Below the pieces are notes generated by a model. That model was not told the DNA's origin. It did not search any database and saw only the letters and a program-made list of their open reading frames with translations. Shown here one piece after another: positions 1 to 7,917 of a stretch of DNA of 64,000 bases. Each line of letters opens with the position of its first letter. Position 1 is the first letter of the stretch. A program made the position numbers and the translations under genes. The DNA comes from Nocardia takedensis NBRC 100417 (GTDB lineage: Bacteria > Actinomycetota > Actinomycetes > Mycobacteriales > Mycobacteriaceae): NCBI RefSeq assembly GCF_000308695.1, contig NZ_BAGG01000093.1, positions 62,001-126,000 of the forward strand, in the 5' to 3' direction.

Positions 1-1176
1 CTGTGGCAGGTCTATGGTGTGGACCGGCCGAATCTGAAGGATTCGCCCTACGTTCCCGCGACGCCGCCCGCGTTCGGCGAACGCGAGACCCCGCGCAACG
101 TCTTCCAGGCCCTGCGCGAGGGTGACGTGCTGGTGCACCACCCCTACGACTCGTTCTCCACCAGCGTGCAGCGCTTCATCGAGCAGGCCGCGGCCGACCC
201 GCAGGTGCTGGCCATCAAGCAGACCCTCTACCGCACCTCCGGCGATTCCCCGATCGTCAACGCGCTCATCGACGCCGCCGAGGCCGGTAAGCAGGTCGTG
301 GCGCTGGTGGAGATCAAGGCGCGCTTCGACGAGCAGGCCAACATCAAATGGGCGCGCGCGCTGGAGCAGGCGGGCGTGCACGTGGTGTACGGGCTCATCG
401 GTCTCAAGACCCACTGCAAGACCTGCCTGGTGGTGCGGCGCGAGGGGTCGACCATCCGCCGCTACTGCCACATCGGTACCGGCAACTACAACCCGAAGAC
501 CGCGCGTCTCTACGAGGACGTCGGATTGCTCACCGCCGCACCGGAAATCGGCGCGGATCTGACCGACCTGTTCAACTCGTTGACCGGGTACTCGCGAAAA
601 GCCAACTACCGCAACCTGCTCGTGGCCCCGCAGGGGGTGCGCGCCGGCATCATCGAACGCATCCAGCGCGAGATCGAACTGGCCCGCGAGGGCCAGCAGG
701 CCCGAATCCGGTTGAAGGCCAACGCGATCGTGGACGAGCAGGTCATCGACGCGCTCTACCGCGCTTCACAGGCGGGCGTTCCGGTGCAGATCGTGGTGCG
801 CGGCATCTGCGGGCTGCGCCCGGGCGTTGCGGGGATGAGCGACAACATCGAGGTGCGTTCGATCCTCGGCCGTTTCCTCGAGCATTCGCGGGTGCTGCAC
901 TTCCAGGCGCAGAACGAGTACTGGATCGGCAGCGCCGACATGATGCACCGCAACCTCGACCGCCGCGTGGAGGTCATGGCGCAGGTGAAGGACCCGCGCC
1001 TGAGCGAACAACTCGACCGAGTCTTCGAGTCGGCGCTGCATCCGGAGACCCGCTCGTGGACGCTGCACGCCGACGGCAGTTGGCACGCCTGGCCCGAGCA
1101 GACCGGCGACGGCGAGCGCGAGGTCAGAGACCACCAGGAATTCCTCATGCGGCTGCGGAGGCCGGGGCAGCAGTGA
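1..1176 (+). CDS. ppk: Polyphosphate kinase 1, C-terminal part (5' end outside window)
   Basis: PPK1 reversibly transfers the terminal phosphate of ATP onto polyphosphate. The frame is open from base 1 (reading LWQVYG before the first possible GTG), so the gene begins upstream; about 390 of the usual 700 or so residues are here. Recognisable pieces are the LKTHCK segment that carries the phosphohistidine in this family, the following HIGTGNYNPKTARLYED loop, and the second conserved His region FLEHSRV followed by MMHRNLDRRVEV. The stop overlaps the GTG start of the next gene by four bases, so ppk and mutT1 are translationally coupled. The same pair is adjacent in mycobacteria. Identification is secure; only the start is unseen. 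Confidence 0.95.
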   Translation: MWQVYGVDRPNLKDSPYVPATPPAFGERETPRNVFQALREGDVLVHHPYDSFSTSVQRFIEQAAADPQVLAIKQTLYRTSGDSPIVNALIDAAEAGKQVVALVEIKARFDEQANIKWARALEQAGVHVVYGLIGLKTHCKTCLVVRREGSTIRRYCHIGTGNYNPKTARLYEDVGLLTAAPEIGADLTDLFNSLTGYSRKANYRNLLVAPQGVRAGIIERIQREIELAREGQQARIRLKANAIVDEQVIDALYRASQAGVPVQIVVRGICGLRPGVAGMSDNIEVRSILGRFLEHSRVLHFQAQNEYWIGSADMMHRNLDRRVEVMAQVKDPRLSEQLDRVFESALHPETRSWTLHADGSWHAWPEQTGDGEREVRDHQEFLMRLRRPGQQ

Positions 1177-2138
1177 GCGGGAAGACGGGGTACGAAGAAG
1201 ACGGACCGTTCTGGGATCCCCGCGTCACCGCCAATATCCACGCCGCGGGCGCGGTGGTCTGGCGGCCCGCGCCGGACAACCCGCGCGTGGTCGAGATCGC
1301 GGTCGTGCACCGACCGAAATATCAGGACTGGTCGCTGCCCAAAGGCAAACTCGACCCCGGTGAGACGCCGATCGTCGCCGCGGTCCGCGAGGTCGGCGAG
1401 GAGACCGGGCTGCGCTGTCGGCTCGGCCGCTATCTCGGGCACGTCACCTATCCGGTGCCGGGTCATCGCAAACTCAAGCGGGTGGACTACTGGGCGGCCG
1501 AGGCGATCGGCGGCGAATTCGACGCCAACGCCGAAGTGGACGTCCTGCGCTGGTATCCGCTGGACCGGGTGATGGACCAACTGTCGTATCCGATGGATCG
1601 TCAGGTGATGCGCGCCTTCTCGCGGTTGCCCGCGCGCCTGAGCACCCTGCTGCTGGTCCGGCACGCCAAGGCCGGTCGTCGCGACCGCTACGACGGCCCG
1701 GACGAGCGACGGCCCCTGGACCGAGCCGGTGCCGCGCAGGCCCGGGCGCTGGTCCCGAATCTGCTGGCCTTCGGCCCCACCGAAGTCTTCTCCGCCGATC
1801 CCGTCCGCTGTGTGGAGACGGTGCGACCGCTGGCCGAGGCGGTGGGCGTGACCGTCGAGATCGAACCGTTGCTTTCCGAACAGGGTTACGCCGCGGAGAC
1901 CGACAAGGCCCGCGCGCGGGCGGTCTCGCTGGTCGCACCCGGCCCGGTGCGGGTGGTGTGCAGTCAGGGCGGGGTGATCCCCGACCTGCTGTCCTGGTGG
2001 GCCGCCAAAGACGGCCTCACCCTGCCCTCGGCGCGCAATCGCAAGGGCAGCGTCTGGGTGCTGTCGTTCGCGGGCGAACGGCTCGTGGCCGCCGACCATC
2101 TGGAACGCTCGATCTCCACCGAGGTCGTGAAGGGCTGA
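1173..2138 (+). CDS. mutT1: MutT1-type NUDIX hydrolase with C-terminal histidine phosphatase domain
   Basis: This 321-residue two-domain protein is the MutT1 type: an N-terminal NUDIX domain and a C-terminal phosphoglycerate-mutase-like histidine phosphatase domain. The family cleans 8-oxo-dGTP and 8-oxo-GTP and, in mycobacteria, also hydrolyses diadenosine polyphosphates. The NUDIX box runs from about G58 to L80 (GKLDPGET, then REVGEETGL). The phosphatase RHG-type motif is VRHAKAG at about residue 162. I chose the GTG at 1173 because it overlaps the ppk stop (GTGA) and the NUDIX fold starts about 20 residues later; the frame is open further upstream but only as a shadow of ppk. Length agrees with mycobacterial MutT1. 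Confidence 0.92.
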   Translation: MSGKTGYEEDGPFWDPRVTANIHAAGAVVWRPAPDNPRVVEIAVVHRPKYQDWSLPKGKLDPGETPIVAAVREVGEETGLRCRLGRYLGHVTYPVPGHRKLKRVDYWAAEAIGGEFDANAEVDVLRWYPLDRVMDQLSYPMDRQVMRAFSRLPARLSTLLLVRHAKAGRRDRYDGPDERRPLDRAGAAQARALVPNLLAFGPTEVFSADPVRCVETVRPLAEAVGVTVEIEPLLSEQGYAAETDKARARAVSLVAPGPVRVVCSQGGVIPDLLSWWAAKDGLTLPSARNRKGSVWVLSFAGERLVAADHLERSISTEVVKG

Positions 2139-2168
2139 ACGGCCCGCGCGCACGCCGGCGCGCAGATG

Positions 2169-2198
2169 CGGCCCCGGATCTGGATCCGGGGCCGTTTC
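2169..2198. terminator. Rho-independent terminator between mutT1 and hupB
   Basis: A perfect 12-bp inverted repeat (CGGCCCCGGATC and its complement) is separated by 2 nt, so the tip will open, and is followed on the plus strand by TTTCTC. It lies between convergent mutT1 and hupB and can serve both. Confidence 0.75.
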
Positions 2199-2272
2199 TC
2201 TGCGGTATGGCGGGTGATTCGGCCGTCACCGGTCGAATCACCCGGCGGCACGGAGCCGCCTGCCGAGTGAAC

Positions 2273-2935
2273 TCAGCGAGCGCGACGGGCCGGAGCCTTC
2301 TTGGCGGCCGTCTTCTTGGCCGGGGCCTTCTTGGCCGCGGTGGTCTTCTTGGCCGCCGTGGTCTTGGCCGCGGTGGTCTTCTTCGCCGCCGTGGTCTTCT
2401 TGGCGGCCGCCGCCGTCGTCGTCTTCTTGGCCGGGGCCTTCTTGGCGGCGGTCTTGGTCGCCGTCGTCTTGCGGGCCGTGGTCTTGGCGGGAGCCTTGGC
2501 CGCGGCCTTGCGAGCGGTGGTCTTGGCCGGGGCCTTGGTGGCCGTCGCCTTCTTGGCGGCGGTCTTCTTGGCCGCCGTCTTCTTCGCGGCCGCCTTCTTG
2601 GCCGCCACCGGAGCGTTCACGCCCCGCTTGACCGCAGGGCCGGTCGCGGCGAGCTTCTGCTTACCCGCGATGACGGCCTTGAATTGGGCGCCGGGGCGGA
2701 ACGCGGGCACCGAAGTCGGCTTCACCTTGACGGTTTCGCCGGTGCGCGGGTTCCGGGCCACACGGGCGGCACGCTTGCGCTGTTCGAACACACCGAAGCC
2801 GGTGATGGTGACGCTCTGGCCCTTGTGCACCGCGCGAACGATGGTGTCGACAACATGCTCGACTGCCGCGGTAGCCGTGCGCCTGTCCGTACCCAACTTT
2901 TCGGTCAGAACGTCGATCAGTTCCGCCTTGTTCAT
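2273..2935 (-). CDS. hupB: HU-type nucleoid protein with Lys/Ala-rich tail
   Basis: This is the actinobacterial HupB/Hlp/MDP1 nucleoid protein of 220 residues. Residues 1-90 form the HU fold (MNKAELIDVLTEKLG at the start, TVKVKPTSVPAFRPGAQFK at the DNA-binding arm). From about residue 105 the protein is a histone-H1-like tail of repeated AAKK, PAKK and TAAKK units, which also makes the DNA internally repetitive (about 2280-2610). The ATG at 2935 has a GGAGG ribosome binding site five bases upstream. A possible promoter (TTGCTC, 18 nt, TACCTA) lies within the 157 bp separating it from leuD. The gene is in the same place and strand, downstream of leuCD, as in mycobacteria. Confidence 0.97.
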   Translation of the reverse strand: MNKAELIDVLTEKLGTDRRTATAAVEHVVDTIVRAVHKGQSVTITGFGVFEQRKRAARVARNPRTGETVKVKPTSVPAFRPGAQFKAVIAGKQKLAATGPAVKRGVNAPVAAKKAAAKKTAAKKTAAKKATATKAPAKTTARKAAAKAPAKTTARKTTATKTAAKKAPAKKTTTAAAAKKTTAAKKTTAAKTTAAKKTTAAKKAPAKKTAAKKAPARRAR

Positions 2936-3092
2936 TGAATCCTCCGCAGACTAATGGCCCGTCGTCGGACCGACTAGGTACCACGGTAAACCCACCCCGA
3001 GCAAGAGTCTATGTGCCACGCCAAAATTCATCGTGGTTTAGCACACGTCTAGCTACCGCATCCCATGGCCTCCAGCTATCGCGAACCAACGA

Positions 3093-3701
3093 TTACTGCC
3101 CTGAAATGCGCGCGGGCAGCGTGGTGGGCTTCCAACTCGGCCTTGCTTTTTCGAACTCGGTGATGACCTCACTTCGCCGCAGCGTAAGGCCGATGTCGTC
3201 CAAACCTTCCAGCAGACGCCACCGCGTGTAGTCATCAATATCGAACGGCAACACGACGGTTCCAACGGTCACCGTGCGCGCTTCGAGGTCCACAACCAAT
3301 TCGATGCCGGGCTGTTCCTCGATCATCTTCCAGAGCAATTCGACATCGTTCTGTGACATCTGCGCGGCCAACAAGCCGCCCTTGCCCGCATTGCCGCGGA
3401 AGATGTCGGCGAAGCGGGAGGAGATGACCACCCGAAAGCCGTAGTCCGACAGCGCCCAAACCGCGTGTTCCCGGGAGGACCCGGTGCCGAAATCGGGACC
3501 CGCCACCAGAACGCTGCCCCGGTCGAAGGGCGCGGTGTTCAGAATGAAGTCGGGATCCGAGCGCCAGGCGGCGAACAAGCCGTCCTCGAATCCGGTTCGG
3601 GTCACCCGCTTCAGATACACCGCCGGGATGATCTGGTCGGTATCGACATTCGACCGGCGCAGCGGCACGCCGATGCCCTTGTGCACGGTGAACGGTTCCA
3701 T
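3093..3701 (-). CDS. leuD: 3-isopropylmalate dehydratase small subunit
   Basis: LeuD pairs with LeuC to isomerise 2-isopropylmalate to 3-isopropylmalate in leucine synthesis. The 202-residue product is normal length and has the swivelling-domain hallmarks: RRSNVDTDQIIPAVYLK at about residue 15 and GPDFGTGSSREHAVWAL at about residue 68, followed by SSRFADIFRGNAGKGGL. It begins 59 bp after the leuC stop with a CAGGAG ribosome binding site and is co-transcribed with leuC. Confidence 0.97.
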   Translation of the reverse strand: MEPFTVHKGIGVPLRRSNVDTDQIIPAVYLKRVTRTGFEDGLFAAWRSDPDFILNTAPFDRGSVLVAGPDFGTGSSREHAVWALSDYGFRVVISSRFADIFRGNAGKGGLLAAQMSQNDVELLWKMIEEQPGIELVVDLEARTVTVGTVVLPFDIDDYTRWRLLEGLDDIGLTLRRSEVITEFEKARPSWKPTTLPARISGQ

Positions 3702-3760
3702 GGGTTTTCTCCTGAGTCAGTAGGGGGATCGAGACGCATCCGCGCCGCGTAGAGCCGGAT

Positions 3761-5185
3761 TCAGTCCAGATCCGCAGGCGAGGACAGAGTTCCGCGGACC
3801 GCCGTCGCGGCGGCCACCAGGGGCGAGACCAGGTGGGTGCGACCGCCCTTGCCCTGCCTGCCCTCGAAGTTACGATTCGATGTCGATGCGCAGCGCTGGC
3901 CCGGAGAAAGCTGATCGGGGTTCATTCCCAGGCACATCGAGCACCCGGCCTGCCGCCATTCCGCGCCCGCCGCGTCGAAAATCTCGCCCAAACCCTCTTT
4001 TTCCGCCTGCGCCCGCACCCGCATGGAGCCCGGTACGACCAGCATTCGCACGCCCTCGGCGACCCGGCGGCCTTTCAGGATGCCCGCCACCGCGCGCAGA
4101 TCCTCGATCCGGCCGTTGGTGCACGAACCGACGAAGACGGTGTCGACGCCGACCTCGCGCAACGGGGTGCCCGGGATCAGATCCATGTACCGCAGCGCTT
4201 TCTCCGCCGCCTGCCGCTCGTTCTCGTCGACGATCCGCGCCGGGTCCGGCACGGCATCGCCCAGCGGGGAGCCCTGGCCGGGGTTGGTTCCCCAGGTCAC
4301 GAACGGGGTCAGGGTGTTCGCGTCCAGGTGCACCTCGGCGTCGAAAACCGCGCCCTCGTCGGTCTTCAGCGCGTCCCAGGCGGCCACCGCGGCGTCCCAG
4401 TCGGCGCCCCGCGGGGCGTGCGGACGGCCTTTCAGGAAGGCGTAGGTGGTCTCGTCGGGGGCCACCATGCCCGCGCGCGCACCCGCTTCGATGGACATGT
4501 TGCACATCGTCATCCGGGCCTCCATGGACATGGCCCGCACCGCGTCGCCGCGGTATTCGAGCACATAGCCCTGACCGCCGCCGGTGCCGATCTTCGCGAT
4601 CACGGCCAGGATCACGTCCTTGGCGGTGACGCCGTCGGGCAGCGTGCCGTCGATGTTGATCGCCATGGTCTTGAAGGGGCGCAGCGACAGCGTCTGGGTG
4701 GCGAGTACGTGTTCCACCTCGGAGGTGCCGATGCCCATGGCCAGCGCGCCGAACGCGCCGTGGGTGGAGGTGTGGCTGTCGCCGCAGACGACGGTGGTGC
4801 CCGGCTGGGTGAGCCCCAACTGCGGTCCGACCACGTGCACGATGCCCTGGTCGATATCGCCCATCGGGTGCAGGCGGACCCCGAATTCGGCGCAGTTGTG
4901 GCGCAGCGTCTCGACCTGGGTGCGCGAAACCGGGTCCGCGATCGGTTTGTCGATGTCGACGGTGGGGACGTTGTGGTCCTCGGTGGCGATGGTCAGGTCC
5001 GGTCGGCGGACCGGGCGGCCGGCGGCGCGCAGGCCGTCGAAGGCCTGGGGGCTGGTCACCTCGTGGACCAAGTGCAGGTCGATGTAGATCAGATCGGGTT
5101 CGCGGGCATCGCCCTGGCCCTCTCCGCGGGCGACGACGTGGTCGTCCCAGACCTTCTCGGCCAGGGTGCGTGGGCGGTCGGCCAT
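3761..5185 (-). CDS. leuC: 3-isopropylmalate dehydratase large subunit
   Basis: This is the aconitase-superfamily large subunit of isopropylmalate isomerase, 474 residues. The three cysteines that bind the [4Fe-4S] cluster are visible: one in FVGSCTNGRIEDLR and two in CSMCLGMNPDQ. The substrate loops VCGDSHTSTHGAFG and STSNRNFEGRQG are intact. The ATG at 5185 is preceded by AAGGTGA. The 249-bp region in front is shared with the divergent IclR gene and carries the predicted operator near 5400-5428, so leuCD is probably repressed from there. Confidence 0.97.
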   Translation of the reverse strand: MADRPRTLAEKVWDDHVVARGEGQGDAREPDLIYIDLHLVHEVTSPQAFDGLRAAGRPVRRPDLTIATEDHNVPTVDIDKPIADPVSRTQVETLRHNCAEFGVRLHPMGDIDQGIVHVVGPQLGLTQPGTTVVCGDSHTSTHGAFGALAMGIGTSEVEHVLATQTLSLRPFKTMAINIDGTLPDGVTAKDVILAVIAKIGTGGGQGYVLEYRGDAVRAMSMEARMTMCNMSIEAGARAGMVAPDETTYAFLKGRPHAPRGADWDAAVAAWDALKTDEGAVFDAEVHLDANTLTPFVTWGTNPGQGSPLGDAVPDPARIVDENERQAAEKALRYMDLIPGTPLREVGVDTVFVGSCTNGRIEDLRAVAGILKGRRVAEGVRMLVVPGSMRVRAQAEKEGLGEIFDAAGAEWRQAGCSMCLGMNPDQLSPGQRCASTSNRNFEGRQGKGGRTHLVSPLVAAATAVRGTLSSPADLD

Positions 5186-5399
5186 TTCTCGATCACCTTT
5201 CCGGGGGCGGCCGCCGCAGCGTTGCGGGCTGCGGGCGCTTCGGCGGCTGCGGTCTCGACAGTTGGACTTCGCTGTCTCGGATGACGGGATCGAGCCGACC
5301 GCCGGGTACGCTCACGCCGCCGTCCGCGGCCGGCCCATCACCTCGGCCGCCGGGGGCGATCCCGTTCGACGGGGATCCCCGCCCGGACCTTCGAGGATT

Positions 5400-5428
5400 T
5401 ACTATCTCAACATCCGAGACGCTAGTAT
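5400..5428. promoter_or_regulatory. Promoter and imperfect dyad between leuC and the IclR gene
   Basis: An imperfect inverted repeat TACTA-TCTC-n7-GAGA-n3-TAGTA spans 5400-5427. Its right arm supplies a -10 box TAGTAT (5423-5428) that ends six bases before the ATG at 5435, predicting a leaderless mRNA for the regulator. Position and symmetry suggest an operator for the adjacent IclR protein controlling both itself and leuCD; that link is inference from the LtbR arrangement in corynebacteria. Confidence 0.5.
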
Positions 5429-5434
5429 CGTTCT

Positions 5435-6136
5435 ATGAGACAGCATAGCGGTATCGGCGTCCTCGACAAAGCAGTGGCGGTCCTCTACGCCGTCGCCGAC
5501 CAGCCGTGCGGCCTCAACGAACTGTGCACCCGCACCGGGCTGCCGCGCGCCACCGCCCACCGCCTCGCGGTCGGCCTGGAGGTCCACCGACTGCTGGCCA
5601 GGGACAACAACGGCCTGTGGCGACCGGGGCCCGCGCTCGGCGAACTCGCCGCGGGCGCCTCGGACCCGCTGCAAGAGGCCGCCGGGGTGATCCTGCCCCG
5701 ACTACGGGAGATCACCGGCGAGAGCGTGCAGCTCTACTGCCGTGACGGAAATGCGCGCGTCTGCATCGCCGCCCTCGAACCGCCGGTCGGCCTGCGCGAC
5801 ACCGTGCCGGTCGGTTCGCGCCTGCCGCTCACCGCGGGCTCCGCCGCCAAGGTGCTGCTGGCCTGGTCCGATCCCGAACTCCAGCGCACCATCCTCGCCG
5901 ACGCCGTCTTCGGCGAGCGCGCCCTGGCCGAGGTGCGCAAGCGCGGGTGGGCGCAGAGCGCCGCCGAGCGGGCCGCCGGGGTGGCCAGTGTCTCCGCGCC
6001 GGTCCGGGACGCGGCGGGGGCCGTGATCGCCGCCGTCTCCGTCTCCGGCCCGATCGATCGGATGGGCCGCAGGCCGGGTGCCCGCTGGGCCGCCGACCTG
6101 GTCGCCGCGGCCGAGGCCCTGCACAAACGCCTGTAA
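5435..6136 (+). CDS. ltbR: IclR-family regulator, LtbR-like
   Basis: This 233-residue IclR-family repressor has an N-terminal winged helix-turn-helix (LNELCTRTGLPRATAHRLAV at about residues 24-43) and a C-terminal effector-binding domain with the family signature GSRLPLTAGSAAKVLLAW. Genes in this divergent position next to leuCD are LtbR in corynebacteria, which represses leucine and tryptophan synthesis, and Rv2989 in M. tuberculosis. The ATG is probably the transcription start as well, since TAGTAT lies six bases upstream. Family assignment is secure; the LtbR role is inferred from position. Confidence 0.85.
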   Translation: MRQHSGIGVLDKAVAVLYAVADQPCGLNELCTRTGLPRATAHRLAVGLEVHRLLARDNNGLWRPGPALGELAAGASDPLQEAAGVILPRLREITGESVQLYCRDGNARVCIAALEPPVGLRDTVPVGSRLPLTAGSAAKVLLAWSDPELQRTILADAVFGERALAEVRKRGWAQSAAERAAGVASVSAPVRDAAGAVIAAVSVSGPIDRMGRRPGARWAADLVAAAEALHKRL

Positions 6137-6169
6137 CACGTTCTACACGACGCGCTCTACAGTTGGCCG

Positions 6170-6670
6170 ATGGGAGTCAATCAACGAGCACAGATCGTCA
6201 TGTCGCCGCCCGAGATCACCGCGTTCCTGGAGCGCAGCCGCATCGCCACCATGGCCACGATCGGCCCGACGGGCGCACCGCACCTCATCGCGATGTGGTA
6301 CGCCCTGATCGACGGCGAGATCTGGTTCGAGACCAAGGCCAAATCGCAGAAGGCGGTCAACCTGCGCCGTGACCCGCGGATCACCTGCATGATCGAGGCG
6401 GGCGACACCTACGACCAACTGCGCGGTGTCTCCGTCGAGGGCCGCGCCGAGATCGTCGAGGACCCGGAGCGACTGTTCGCGGTGGGCGTCAGCGTCTGGG
6501 AGCGCTACACCGCTCCCTACACCGAGCAGGCGCGGCCGATGGTCGAGGCCATGCTGCACAAACGCCTGGCCATCCGGGTCGTGGCCGAGCGGACGCGCAG
6601 CTGGGACCACCGCAAATTGGACCTGCCCGCGATGCCGCTGGGCGGCACCACCGCCGAAACACCGGCCTGA
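6170..6670 (+). CDS. PPOX-class flavin/F420-binding protein
   Basis: This 166-residue protein has the pyridoxamine-phosphate-oxidase-like split-barrel fold. The signature is a nucleotide-binding beta strand pattern, IATMATIGPTGAPHLIAMWY, then GEIWFETKAKSQKAVNLRRD and the late RSWDHRKL. It corresponds in position and length to Rv2991 of M. tuberculosis, an F420-type member of this superfamily. Which cofactor and substrate it uses cannot be told from the sequence. It follows the IclR gene by 33 bp on the same strand. The start ATGGGAGTC was taken, with a possible internal GTG at the fourth codon. Confidence 0.8.
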   Translation: MGVNQRAQIVMSPPEITAFLERSRIATMATIGPTGAPHLIAMWYALIDGEIWFETKAKSQKAVNLRRDPRITCMIEAGDTYDQLRGVSVEGRAEIVEDPERLFAVGVSVWERYTAPYTEQARPMVEAMLHKRLAIRVVAERTRSWDHRKLDLPAMPLGGTTAETPA

Positions 6671-6811
6671 CCGCCACGATCTCCGCCCGACGCAGGAAAA
6701 CGGTGTGACAGCCGAGGCGGTGAGGCGCTAGCGTTGGGCGGTTCGATACGAATCGGCCGGACACCGTCGTCCTCCGACGCGGTGCTCGGCCGCGACGCCG
6801 AGGAGCAGGCC

Positions 6812-6994
6812 ATGACGGACGCGGAGAAAGCCAACGACAGTGCCGACGACGTGAAACGCAGGTTCCGGGAGGCACTGGATCGCAAGAACGCCAGGTCCGC
6901 CCGGGCGGACGAGCATCGCGACGGGCGGTCCAAGGCCGCGGCCCCGCACGGCAACGCCAGCCACAAGCGGGAGTTCCGGCGCAAGAGCGGCTAG
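6812..6994 (+). CDS. Small charged protein, DUF5302-like
   Basis: A 60-residue highly charged hydrophilic protein. It begins MTDAEKANDSADDVKRRF and continues with alternating Arg, Lys, Asp and Glu, ending HKREFRRKSG. The ATG at 6812 is chosen because an AGGAG ribosome binding site sits six bases upstream; the frame is open to 6734 but the extra residues look untranslated. The DDVKRRFREALDRK core resembles the small actinobacterial DUF5302 family, whose function is unknown to me. A strong hairpin follows at 7017. Confidence 0.7.
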   Translation: MTDAEKANDSADDVKRRFREALDRKNARSARADEHRDGRSKAAAPHGNASHKREFRRKSG

Positions 6995-7016
6995 CCGTCC
7001 GAGACACCGAAGACCA

Positions 7017-7048
7017 CGAGGCCCCCCGGGTACCGCCCGGGGGCCTCG
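7017..7048 (+). terminator. GC-rich hairpin after the small charged gene
   Basis: A 13-bp stem (CGAGGCCCCC/CCCGGGGGCCTCG with one bulge) with a 5-nt loop lies 22 bp after the stop at 6994. There is no T-run, as is common in actinobacteria. Confidence 0.55.
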
Positions 7049-7394
7049 CGCGTCCTGCGGTACGGCCGAAATCCGCCGAATGCGACCGGAATCCCCACTT
7101 TGCAAGCCCCACCTCGAGGTCCCAGGTATCAACCGATTCCTTCCCGAGCAAATCCCCGCGACGGGGACCGCGGAGAAATCTCGAGCAAGATCGAATCGCC
7201 GAACACCGGGTCCCGGGTACCATCCCGCGTGGCTGAAACACCGCCGCCCCGAGCGCGAGAATTATCGGAAAAACACCACCGACCGGAACCGGAACTCGCA
7301 GGGGCACAAGGGCACCGAGCGGGCGGTGGGAGGGCCGCACGGGGGCGGGCGAGCGACCGTCGCGGCGGATGTGGAGACAGAGAAGGGCAGCAGA
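7049..7394. other. Intergenic region without a supported gene
   Basis: About 345 bp between the charged-protein terminator and the tRNA-Glu terminator. Short open frames exist on the plus strand but have no ribosome binding site, no GC3 bias and no recognisable product. I see nothing functional in it. Confidence 0.5.
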
Positions 7395-7425
7395 AAGGCC
7401 CGGGCTCTGTGTGAGCCCGGGCCTT
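7395..7425 (-). terminator. Terminator of the tRNA-Glu transcript
   Basis: A perfect 13-bp inverted repeat (AAGGCCCGGGCTC and complement) with loop TGTGT lies 9 bp beyond the 3' end of tRNA-Glu. Read on the minus strand the stem is followed by TCTGC after GGCCTT. Confidence 0.75.
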
Positions 7426-7434
7426 CGCTTCGAG

Positions 7435-7507
7435 TAGCCCCGACGGGATTCGAACCCGCGCTACCGCCTTGAGAGGGCGGCGTCCTAGGCCGCTAGACGA
7501 CGGGGCC
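7435..7507 (-). tRNA. gluT: tRNA-Glu (CTC anticodon)
   Basis: The minus strand folds as a full 73-nt cloverleaf. The acceptor GGCCCCG pairs with CGGGGCT, the anticodon stem CCGCC/GGCGG carries loop CTCTCAA (anticodon CTC, reading GAG), and the T arm is GCGGGTTCGAATCCCGT. The discriminator is A and CCA is not encoded. It sits with tRNA-Gln beside gltX, as in mycobacteria, so the charging enzyme and its tRNAs are neighbours. Confidence 0.95.
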
Positions 7508-7674
7508 AGGACTTGATCTTCCGCGAAGCCGCGGCGATCAACCGGTGTGATCTTGCGATCGTGATCTTTCGATCCGGACGCTCGGCTAGCTTAGCTGACC
7601 GAAGCTCGGCGACCAAATCGCCGGATGCTGAACCACTTTCGGTCGCGAACCGAGAGATGAACCAACATTCTCCG

Positions 7675-7746
7675 CTGGGGTACCAGGACTCGAACCTAGA
7701 ATGGCTGAACCAGAATCAGCTGTGTTGCCAATTACACCATACCCCA
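7675..7746 (-). tRNA. glnU: tRNA-Gln (CTG anticodon)
   Basis: A 72-nt cloverleaf on the minus strand: acceptor TGGGGTA with TACCCCA, anticodon stem GCTGA/TCAGC with loop TTCTGGT (anticodon CTG, reading CAG), T arm TAGGTTCGAGTCCTG and discriminator G, which is typical of tRNA-Gln. Most actinobacteria mischarge this tRNA with glutamate through GltX and amidate it with GatCAB; gltX is adjacent and gatB is in this window. Confidence 0.95.
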
Positions 7747-7874
7747 ATGACCAGGACCTCGACCCCGGAGCCTCAGCGGCTCGGGGCCTCGTTCCGGCCG
7801 AGAAGAAGAGTACCAAACCCCCGCCGGTAAACTACAAATCGGCTGGTCAGAGCCCTGTTTTCGGCTTCCGTGCG

Positions 7875-7901
7875 CGGCCGGGCGCGGTGCGCGCCCGGCC
7901 G
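7875..7901 (-). terminator. Terminator downstream of gltX
   Basis: A perfect 12-bp inverted repeat (CGGCCGGGCGCG and complement) around a 3-nt loop, 16 bp beyond the gltX stop. It separates gltX from the tRNA genes, which are on the same strand. No T-run. Confidence 0.65.
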
Positions 7902-7917
7902 TGAGTCGATCGCCGAC

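Noticed and set aside
2280..2610. Regular repeats in hupB and in the kinase linker considered as a CRISPR array
   Set aside because: Repeats are in-frame coding units with no unique spacers and encode known Lys/Ala and Gly/Ser tails.
5270..5330. Sequence resembling a reversed tRNA T-arm (GACGGGATCGAGCCG)
   Set aside because: No matching acceptor, anticodon or D arm could be formed around it.
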